A DNA stretch of 45,116 nt from DATAEK01 sp036258055 (lineage in GTDB: Bacteria > Acidobacteriota > Vicinamibacteria > Vicinamibacterales > 2-12-FULL-66-21): positions 1 to 45,116 of the forward strand of contig DATAEK010000219.1 of assembly GCA_036258055.1 (NCBI GenBank), written 5' to 3'. The notes under the pieces are model-generated. The model did no database searches. It was not told where the DNA came from and worked only from the letters and a program-made list of their open reading frames with translations. The position numbers were made by a program, and so were the translations under genes. Of the stretch, positions 39,660 through 45,116 are shown piece after piece; within the stretch, counting starts at the first letter, position 1, and each line of letters starts with the position of its first letter.

Positions 39660-39948
39660 AAACCCCGCCATGCGACGGGCGTCCACCGGCGCAGAAACTG
39701 CGACCGCCGTGGGCCCGCCCCCAGCTCCTGACGTGCTTGAGTAGCTGTTCATTCGTGAATCGGCCCGTCCCGTAGTCCTCGAACGCACGTCGCACGAGCG
39801 GCGCCCGTTCGGGATCGTGGATCAAGCTCTTACCCATTGACCGCGGAGCGTTCAAGTAGCCAATCGGCGCCAGCAACACCCAGCGTCCGAGTTCCAGCGC
39901 GGCCTTCATACCGGCGCGCGTTCGATCGGACGGCACGTCGTTGTTGGT
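39660..39948 (-). pseudogene. remnant of a large serine recombinase
   Basis: The minus-strand reading carries the Recombinase-domain pattern: NNDVPSDRTRAGMKAALELG, then WVLLAPIGYLNAP, then IHDPERAPLVRRAFEDYGTG, and TNEQLLKHVRSWG. The N-terminal catalytic serine domain and the zinc-ribbon/coiled-coil C-terminus are missing. Its 5' edge coincides with direct-repeat copy A (39946-39981) and its 3' edge runs into REP copy 3. Functional recombinases of this type integrate elements; this one cannot. It is a fossil of past mobility beside tRNA-Ala. Confidence 0.78.
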
Positions 39949-39981
39949 CCCAACTGGCGATGTTCTGGTCCATTACCCCCA
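39946..39981. repeat. direct repeat A bounding the TetR/hydrolase module
   Basis: 36 bp beginning GGTCCCAACTGGCGATGTTC; 32 of 36 bases match copy B at 42153-42188 in the same orientation. The two enclose 2.17 kb with the beta-lactamase-fold and TetR genes. The 169 bp from here to 40150 hold no gene. Confidence 0.8.
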
Positions 39982-40150
39982 CCCCAACAACTGAGCTAGT
40001 CCTCGCGAGCGAGCAAGTTCGCTCTTGTACGCCGCCGTCCAGCCAATGCCTGCCTGCAGTGAATCGGGCAGTTTCAGGAGGCGAGTGCTGGCCGCTTCGG
40101 GTCGTGGGGCAGCCGCGTGTTTGTTGACGTGGGTTACCCGGCCGGCTCGG

Positions 40151-41368
40151 TCATGCGGACGCGAGCTCGTGAAACTTCGCGATGGCGCTCCACGCGCCCA
40201 GACCGATGCCATTCGCCATTTGCTGCAGCTCCAGCATGTTGTGCGCCAGAAAGATCAGGACAGACTTGTCGGTCGGGTCCGTTTGCCACCAGCCGCCAAA
40301 CGCGCCGGGCCATCCGACCGTCCCGACACCGCCGCGACATGTCAAGCGATCCGCCTTGTCGGGTTCCGTCACCACCGCGACGCCCATGCCGTAACCGTGG
40401 CCGGCTGCAAACACCGGCCTGCCCAGCAGTCGAGTTGTCCGACGCTGGTCAGGCGTGAGCTGGTTCGAAGCCATCATGGCGCACGTTTCAGGGCGCAGCA
40501 GCCGCACGCCATCCACCTCTCCACCGCCGAGGAAGATCCGGGCGAAGGCGAGATAGTCATCCAACGTCGACCAGAGCCCTCCTCCTCCGGCCTCGAAGGT
40601 CATGTCGTCAGGCCGTTCTCCAAGCGCATGCCGGCCAGGCGTCGTCGTCAACGGGGTCAAATGCCCCTCGGCGTCGAACCCGCACAGGCCCGCGCGGCGA
40701 GTTCGCTTCTCTCGGGGAACGATGAAACCCGTGTCGCGCATGCCGAGGGGCGTGAAGACGCGCTGCTCGAGGACCTCGCCGAGAGAGACACCTTCGACAC
40801 GCGCGATGATGAAGCCAAGCAGGTCGTTCGACTGTCCATAATGAAAACCGGCCCCCGGCTGATCGATCAAGGGCAGCGTGGCCAGTCGTGCGATCCACTC
40901 ATCCGGGCTGAGGGCGTTGTCGATCTGCCCTCCGAGGGCGTCGGCGCAGGCGCGAGCGATCGGACCACGATGAAACTCGCCGTAGGTGAGTCCTGAGCGG
41001 TGCGTCAGGAGATCGCGGAACGTGATCGGCCGCTCCGCCGCGTCCGTCTGGTCCAGCGGACCATTCGGATCGCGCAGGACGCGAAGGCCGGCGAGCTCAG
41101 GAGCATGGCGCGTGATGGGCTCGTCCAGCGCGAAGCGGCCTTCGTCGTACAGCGTCAAGGCGGCCACGGTGGTCACTGGCTTGGTCATCGACGCGATTCG
41201 AAAAATCGTGTCCCGCTCGACGGGGAGATTCGTCACCAGATCCCGACGGCCCACGGCCGCCGTCTGCACGACGCGCCCATTCCGCCACACCAGAGTCGCG
41301 GCACCGGCGAGGGCTCCTTCATCTACGTAGGCTCGAAGCGCGGCTTCGATGGAATCATGATTAGACAT
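40151..41368 (-). CDS. beta-lactamase-fold serine hydrolase (class C/EstB type)
   Basis: 405 aa. SxxK motif S60-M-T-K63 in FRIASMTKPVTT, the YxN-equivalent HYGQSND, and a C-terminal GGVGTVGWPGAFGGWW in place of KTG. This is the pattern of family VIII esterases and related penicillin-binding-like hydrolases rather than true AmpC. No signal peptide, so cytosolic, which also favours an esterase/amidase. ATG 41368 lies 6 nt after TATTAT, without a ribosome site. Divergent from a TetR regulator across an AT-rich operator, so probably induced by its substrate or a related compound. Lies within the direct-repeat-bounded module. Confidence 0.88.
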   Translation of the reverse strand: MSNHDSIEAALRAYVDEGALAGAATLVWRNGRVVQTAAVGRRDLVTNLPVERDTIFRIASMTKPVTTVAALTLYDEGRFALDEPITRHAPELAGLRVLRDPNGPLDQTDAAERPITFRDLLTHRSGLTYGEFHRGPIARACADALGGQIDNALSPDEWIARLATLPLIDQPGAGFHYGQSNDLLGFIIARVEGVSLGEVLEQRVFTPLGMRDTGFIVPREKRTRRAGLCGFDAEGHLTPLTTTPGRHALGERPDDMTFEAGGGGLWSTLDDYLAFARIFLGGGEVDGVRLLRPETCAMMASNQLTPDQRRTTRLLGRPVFAAGHGYGMGVAVVTEPDKADRLTCRGGVGTVGWPGAFGGWWQTDPTDKSVLIFLAHNMLELQQMANGIGLGAWSAIAKFHELASA

Positions 41369-41373
41369 GCCTA

Positions 41374-41409
41374 AATAATATTGATATTATTAAATAAATC
41401 AACTATTAT
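41374..41409. promoter_or_regulatory. overlapping face-to-face promoters with TetR operator
   Basis: Palindrome AATAATAT-TG-ATATTATT at 41374-41391. Plus promoter for tetR: TTGATA (41381-41386), 17 bp, TATTAT (41404-41409), 7 nt to ATG 41417. Minus promoter for the hydrolase: TTGATT (41397-41402 complement), 16 bp, TATTAT (41375-41380 complement), 6 nt to ATG 41368. The palindrome covers the hydrolase -10 and the tetR -35. The block is sharply AT-rich against its surroundings. Confidence 0.8.
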
Positions 41410-41416
41410 TTTTGCA

Positions 41417-42088
41417 ATGGCAGTGAAAAACACGGAGTCCTGGCGTCGTAGACCCAAAGGCGACAAGCGCGATCGCACACGAGCCTCGCTGCTCGAAGCG
41501 GCTCGAGCCATCGTCCGGGAAAAGGGCCACGCGCGCACCACCCTCGCAGCGGTCGCGCGACGCGCCGGCATGACCACCGGAGCGATCTACGGGAACTTCA
41601 AGAACCGCGAGGAACTCTTCATCGCGCTCGGCCAGACGTACTGGGCTCCGGTAAAACCCCGGATCAAACAGGGCGCGACGTTCGCCGAAGTGATGCACGC
41701 AATGGCCGAAGCGACGCTCGAGGCGATCCCGGAGCGAACGACGGCGGCGGTGGGACGGTTGACAGGGCTGGCTTACGCGCTGGAGAGCCCCGAGTTGCGC
41801 GCGCGAGTGCGCGAGGTCACCGCTGCCAGTTACGAGCTTGGCGCGGAATGGCTCCGCACACTAGGAGATCAGCGCGAACTACCCATGCCGCCGGTGCAAC
41901 TGGTCCGTGTGATTCACGCCCTGATCGAAGGCCTTGTGCTGCAACGCATCCTGACGCCGGAGCTCTTTCCCGACGAAGTGTTCTTCGCGGCATTCGAGGC
42001 CCTGGCCCATCACCGCAGGGAGCCCAATCTCAACGCGACACCAGTCGTCGAAGAGCCGGGTGCTGGGAAGGGCCCCGCGTCCGACTAG
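41417..42088 (+). CDS. TetR/AcrR family transcriptional regulator
   Basis: 223 aa from ATG 41417; a TTG at 41381 would lie inside the -35 element and is rejected. N-terminal helix-turn-helix (about 18-65: RTRASLLEAARAIVREKG, TTLAAVARRAGMTTGAIYGNF, NREELF), then a helical ligand-binding and dimerisation domain. Expected to bind the palindrome at 41374-41391 and repress both itself and the divergent hydrolase. No ribosome site; TATTAT ends 7 nt before the ATG. Ligand unknown, plausibly an ester or amide substrate of the hydrolase. Confidence 0.92.
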   Translation: MAVKNTESWRRRPKGDKRDRTRASLLEAARAIVREKGHARTTLAAVARRAGMTTGAIYGNFKNREELFIALGQTYWAPVKPRIKQGATFAEVMHAMAEATLEAIPERTTAAVGRLTGLAYALESPELRARVREVTAASYELGAEWLRTLGDQRELPMPPVQLVRVIHALIEGLVLQRILTPELFPDEVFFAAFEALAHHRREPNLNATPVVEEPGAGKGPASD

Positions 42089-42152
42089 GTGATTAAGGCC
42101 AATCATGCGGCCTTCTTCAGTGCTTCCATCAGTCCGAACCACTGCGCGAGTC

Positions 42153-42188
42153 GGTTCCAACTGGCACTGTTCTGGTCCATAACCCCCA
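42153..42188. repeat. direct repeat B bounding the TetR/hydrolase module
   Basis: Partner of copy A (39946-39981). On the minus strand both contain ATGGACCAGAAC; in copy B this opens a 25-codon frame ending near 42104 (WNRLAQWFGLMEALKKAA) that could be a transposase or recombinase scrap. A short third likeness, TCTGGTCCACTAAC, lies at about 42268-42281. Confidence 0.75.
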
Positions 42189-42225
42189 ACTTTCGTTCGG
42201 GTGTTTGCGGCCTCCGCCCTTCGAG

Positions 42226-42243
42226 CGCGCCGCCTTCGGCGCG
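42226..42243. terminator. hairpin between convergent tetR and haloperoxidase genes
   Basis: CGCGCCG-CCTT-CGGCGCG, a 7-bp perfect stem in the 184-bp convergent gap. No T tract on either side. Confidence 0.45.
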
Positions 42244-42272
42244 GCGAGCGGACCGGACTGCCGTCTGGTCCA

Positions 42273-43604
42273 CTAACATCCGCTATTACCGTCCGCCACC
42301 GGCAGTATCGTCATCCTCGCCTCGATGGATCCGCACTTCGGTCGGAAGAAGAACGCGACCCAGTCGGCAACGGATTCACCCATCCTCGCGCCCACTTCGA
42401 CGGAGTTTCGATAGTGCATGCCACCATACACGCGGGCGTCAATGATTTCAGCCCGGAGATCGTCCGTATTCTCGAAAACATGCGTCGTCCCGGTCATCGT
42501 GCTGTCGAGCGAGAAATGAACCAAATTCGTGCCGTTGAATAGTTCGAGCATCCTCGCCGTCGCACTCGTCCAACATCCGTGGGCCGCGGGATATTCAGGG
42601 TGTGGCGGCGTCCCGGCGAGCCCAATCCATCCAGCGTCGGGTGCCGTAGCAGGGTTGCCATCGGTATCTCCGGCCCGAATCGCCGTCACCGGTCGCCAGA
42701 AGTTGTAGTGGAATTTGGCATCCCAACACGCTATCTGGGAGTCGAGGATCGTGGTGTTGGCCATCGCAAAGAAGCGAGCGGTCTTTCGGACATCCAGACC
42801 GTTCTCGATCGCGTAGCGCCGGAACGCGCGGCTGTACTGGGCCACTGCGTGTTCCGTGTAGAAACGCCCAATCTCCGTTTGCTCGGGTGTGCGAAGTGAT
42901 CCCGTCTCCACTCCGAAGGCTTTCACTTCGTTGTAATCCCTTGCCCACAGGCTGCTCGACAGGGCAGGCGGTGGACCAGGACGAAATTGGGATGCGCTGG
43001 TGAGCGCAAAAGGTGTGACCTGCGCAAACCCGGGAAGCAGCGCATTCGCGAATCCCGGCGGAGTCGGTTGCCAGACACCCGGACCAAGACCTGGTATGTA
43101 AGTGACGGTCGGGATCACGCCATCGTGAATCTCGAGCAGCAGCGACGCAACTTCCTCTCCGATCGCAATCCCGTTGTCCTTCTTCACGCCGTCGCGGATC
43201 GCACCGAGTGAGCTCTGGCGCGCTGCATCGAGGGCCGCCCGCTGACTCGGCAAAAGCCTGACGAGGACTCCGTGAGCCGCCGCGATTGCGGCAGCATCGC
43301 GTGATGCCGGTCGCAAGTGGGCCGGCGTCACTTTGAACTGTTCGTACCGGCCATTGATCGATGTGACGGCGTCGTAGATCGCAACATGGACGAGCGTCAT
43401 CCAAAGCTGCGATCGCTGAATGGGCTGCGCAGCGACCGTGACGATCGCGTTTTGCGCGATCGCATTCCAATCGGTCACGACATTTCCAGCGTGTGCTGTC
43501 TGGTCGGGTCTTCCGTGTGCGTGCGCGCCGGGCACCAGCGCGATCAGGAAGGCGCAGGTCACGAGAACGAGCCAACGAGTCCACGTACGGTTGAGGTCGA
43601 TCAT
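42273..43604 (-). CDS. vanadium-dependent haloperoxidase-like (PAP2 superfamily) exported protein
   Basis: 443 aa from ATG 43604, with GGGAGG upstream. Signal peptide MIDLNRTWTRWLVLVTCAFL...AHA. The C-terminal half has the oxyanion-binding motifs of the PAP2/vanadium haloperoxidase fold: KFHYNFWRPVTAIR (Lys/Arg), HPEYPAAHG (Ser replaced by Ala, His kept), and RVYGGMHYRNSVEVG (Arg and catalytic His). Members either oxidise halides with H2O2 using vanadate or act as acid phosphatases. The helical N-terminal half is typical of the bacterial haloperoxidase-like group. Cofactor and activity are not decidable here. It stands alone, downstream of the TetR module. Confidence 0.85.
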   Translation of the reverse strand: MIDLNRTWTRWLVLVTCAFLIALVPGAHAHGRPDQTAHAGNVVTDWNAIAQNAIVTVAAQPIQRSQLWMTLVHVAIYDAVTSINGRYEQFKVTPAHLRPASRDAAAIAAAHGVLVRLLPSQRAALDAARQSSLGAIRDGVKKDNGIAIGEEVASLLLEIHDGVIPTVTYIPGLGPGVWQPTPPGFANALLPGFAQVTPFALTSASQFRPGPPPALSSSLWARDYNEVKAFGVETGSLRTPEQTEIGRFYTEHAVAQYSRAFRRYAIENGLDVRKTARFFAMANTTILDSQIACWDAKFHYNFWRPVTAIRAGDTDGNPATAPDAGWIGLAGTPPHPEYPAAHGCWTSATARMLELFNGTNLVHFSLDSTMTGTTHVFENTDDLRAEIIDARVYGGMHYRNSVEVGARMGESVADWVAFFFRPKCGSIEARMTILPVADGNSGC

Positions 43605-43704
43605 AGAACCTCCCGTTCGTAGAGGCGGAAAACGCACCGGCAAACTGGCATCACGCTGCGATCATTGCTGGCGTTGCTGGCCGAACCTTGGCGGGCCTAG
43701 CCGT

Positions 43705-43751
43705 CTTGACCGCCGAAAACTCGTAAATTGGAGTCAAGTTTTTTCGGCGGT
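43705..43751. repeat. two interleaved inverted repeats upstream of the ECF sigma gene
   Basis: ACCGCCGAAAA (43709-43719) pairs with TTTTCGGCGGT (43741-43751), while CTTGAC (43705-43710) pairs with GTCAAG (43733-43738). The two arms share bases and cannot both form. Part of the 264-bp gap 43605-43868. Confidence 0.75.
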
Positions 43752-43779
43752 GAAGCGGCGAAGCGTCAAGCAATGCCAT

Positions 43780-43826
43780 CTAGCGAGGCGGAGCCTCTAT
43801 GGTCTGAGGCGGAGCCCCGCTAGAAT
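43780..43826 (+). promoter_or_regulatory. tandem 11-bp sites and -10 box before the ECF sigma gene
   Basis: GAGGCGGAGCC occurs at 43785-43795 and 43806-43816, exactly 21 bp (two helical turns) apart, enclosed by CTAGCG (43780-43785) and CGCTAG (43818-43823). TAGAAT (43821-43826) follows as a -10 box. This looks like a two-site activator or alternative-sigma promoter. Confidence 0.5.
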
Positions 43827-43868
43827 GTTGCAATTCTGGCGTCTCCCGGCAGCGTAACCAGGCTCCTG

Positions 43869-44411
43869 TTGGCGTGGAGAGCGGGCGACGAGACTGCGCT
43901 CGCCCGGCTGACGCCGCTCGTGCATCAGGAACTCCAACAGATCGCGCGACGCTGCATGCGGAGCGAACCGGCGAACCGCAGCTTCGAAGCCACCGCGCTC
44001 GTGAACGAAGCGTACGTGCGACTGGTGGGCGCCCGGCATGTGAACTGGCAGAACCGGGCGCACTTTCTCGCCATGGCGGCCCGATTGATGCGCCGAATCC
44101 TGGTAGATCTCGCGCGGGCACGGCGGAATCAGAAACGCGGCGGCGGTGCGCTCCGCGTCTCCCTGACCGACGCACTCCTCTCGTCCGAGAAAGGCGAGGA
44201 TCTGGTCGCTCTCGACGATGCGCTGCGCGCACTGGCGCAGGTGGACGAGCGAAAGAGCCGAGTGGTCGAGCTGCGGTTTTTTGGCGGGTTGAGCGTGGCC
44301 GAGACCGCAACGGTGCTGATGGTCTCGCCTGACACGGTTATGCGCGACTGGAAGCTTGCAAGGGCGTGGCTGCGCCGGGAGCTGCGGAGTGCGAAGGCCG
44401 ATGACACCTGA
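43869..44411 (+). CDS. ECF-type RNA polymerase sigma factor (TIGR02999-like)
   Basis: 180 aa if started at TTG 43869. Region 2 homology (LVHQELQQIARRCMRSE, ATALVNEAYVRLV, NWQNRAHFLAMAARLMRRIL) and region 4 helix-turn-helix (LSVAETATVLMVSPDTVMRDW). The frame is open back to a TAG at 43821 and the residues before TTG (GSVTRLLLAWRAGD) look homologous to family N-termini, so the true start may be a rare ATT (43833) or CTG (43836) codon, at the leaderless distance from TAGAAT. It overlaps the kinase gene by 11 bp. Such sigma-kinase pairs are expanded in Acidobacteria and Planctomycetes; the kinase is thought to control the sigma factor. Confidence 0.88.
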   Translation: MAWRAGDETALARLTPLVHQELQQIARRCMRSEPANRSFEATALVNEAYVRLVGARHVNWQNRAHFLAMAARLMRRILVDLARARRNQKRGGGALRVSLTDALLSSEKGEDLVALDDALRALAQVDERKSRVVELRFFGGLSVAETATVLMVSPDTVMRDWKLARAWLRRELRSAKADDT

Positions 44412-45116
44412 GCGTTGGCAGCAGGTTTCGCAGATCTACCACGCTGCGCTGGCGCGCGACCGTCAACGGCGGGAAGCGTTCGTGCGTGAGGCCTGCGGCG
44501 GCGACGAGGCACTTCGACGAGAAGTCACGTCGCTGCTCAAACAGCCGGTGTCGGAAGAGAACTTTCTCGGAGAGCCGGCCGTGGCCGCTCCGCCGATGGA
44601 GAATCCGGGAGCGTCGACACTGACAGGACGCCGCCTCGGTGTGTACCAGCTCTTGGAAATCCTCGGCGTCGGCGGCATGGGTGCCGTGTACCGCGCGCGA
44701 GACACCAAACTCGGGCGCGATGTGGCCATCAAAGTGCTCCCGCCGCATTTTTCGACAGACTCGGAGCGGCTGGCGCGCTTCGAACGCGAGGCGCGGCTGC
44801 TCGCCGCGCTGAATCATCCACACATCGAGGCGATTTACGGCATCGAGGATTCCGACGGCGTGCGGGCGCTCGTTCTCGAATTGATCGAAGGTCCGACGCT
44901 CGCCGATCGCCTGCAGCGCGGGCCTGTACCCGTCGCCGAGGCTCTGATCATTGCTCATCAGATTGCCGACGCGCTCGAAGCCGCGCATGAAAGAGGAATC
45001 GTCCATCGAGATCTCAAACCCGGCAACGTGAAGGTGAAGCCTGACGGCACGGTGAAGGTGCTCGACTTCGGGCTGGCGAAAGCCGCGCCGGCCGACATCA
45101 GTGACCCCAGTTCTCG
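44401..45116 (+). CDS. serine/threonine protein kinase (3' end outside window)
   Basis: 238 residues visible. Residues 1-50 (MTPERWQQVSQIYHAALARD...LRREVTSLL) are a helical module typical of these sigma-linked kinases. Kinase domain from about 80: Gly-rich loop LGVGGMGAVYRA, K111 in VAIKVL, catalytic H202-R-D204 in VHRDLKPGNV, and D222-F-G in LDFGLA. All Hanks motifs to that point are intact, so an active kinase is expected. The C-terminal sensor region (often PASTA, TPR or WD40 repeats) is cut off. ATG 44401 overlaps the sigma gene by 11 bp, implying coupled translation. Confidence 0.95.
   Translation, partial: MTPERWQQVSQIYHAALARDRQRREAFVREACGGDEALRREVTSLLKQPVSEENFLGEPAVAAPPMENPGASTLTGRRLGVYQLLEILGVGGMGAVYRARDTKLGRDVAIKVLPPHFSTDSERLARFEREARLLAALNHPHIEAIYGIEDSDGVRALVLELIEGPTLADRLQRGPVPVAEALIIAHQIADALEAAHERGIVHRDLKPGNVKVKPDGTVKVLDFGLAKAAPADISDPSS

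Overview
High-GC bacterial chromosome segment that most resembles Acidobacteriota, probably class Vicinamibacteria. This is inferred from gene content (a cysteine-rich CCGTKR protein, a TIGR02999-like ECF sigma factor coupled to a Ser/Thr kinase, a secreted PA-IL-like lectin protein, an uncoupled BioY) and from many small intergenic repeats; no 16S gene is present. About 44 protein genes, two tRNAs (tRNA-Sec and tRNA-Ala) and one decayed recombinase are visible. Two real genes run off the window edges.

Region 1 (1-9.4 kb) is stress and growth control: TPR lipoprotein (partial), bifunctional (p)ppGpp enzyme Rel, RidA, zinc-type L28, a Cys-rich protein, an unknown helical protein, a DksA-family protein and Lon. 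Region 2 (9.4-17.3 kb): histone-deacetylase-fold enzyme, then a minus-strand run ileS-lspA-lgt-rluD-nudix joining lipoprotein maturation with translation, then a secreted lectin-like protein. Region 3 (17.4-24 kb): coupled M16 peptidase pair, HAD, GNAT and HIT genes on plus, facing prmC-prfA on minus (the methyltransferase and its release-factor substrate). Region 4 (24-33 kb): thiD-moaE-moaD, BioY, an operon aspartase/secreted methyltransferase/prenyl synthase/membrane phosphodiesterase, and a divergent class I fumarase that would use the fumarate made by the aspartase. Region 5 (33-37.5 kb) is iron and redox: ErpA, a Fur-rubrerythrin fusion regulator, a PHP phosphoesterase, a nucleotide-site-degenerate ABC ATPase, Cu/Zn SOD and a HAD phosphatase. 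Region 6 (37.5-39.4 kb): selC, a cold-shock gene with a long leader, a zinc ribbon, a MocA-like transferase and tRNA-Ala. Region 7 (39.4-45.1 kb) is accessory: REP-like repeats abutting tRNA-Ala, a serine recombinase remnant, a 2.2 kb TetR/beta-lactamase-fold module between direct repeats, a vanadium haloperoxidase-like protein, and the ECF sigma-kinase pair.

The most notable observations are the Fur-rubrerythrin fusion (33547-34533); at least nine intergenic tracts built on a constant 7-bp period but with unrelated unit sequences; a recurrent TANNNT box 5-7 nt before start codons, suggesting leaderless mRNAs; the fully overlapping face-to-face TetR/hydrolase promoters; and tRNA-Sec.
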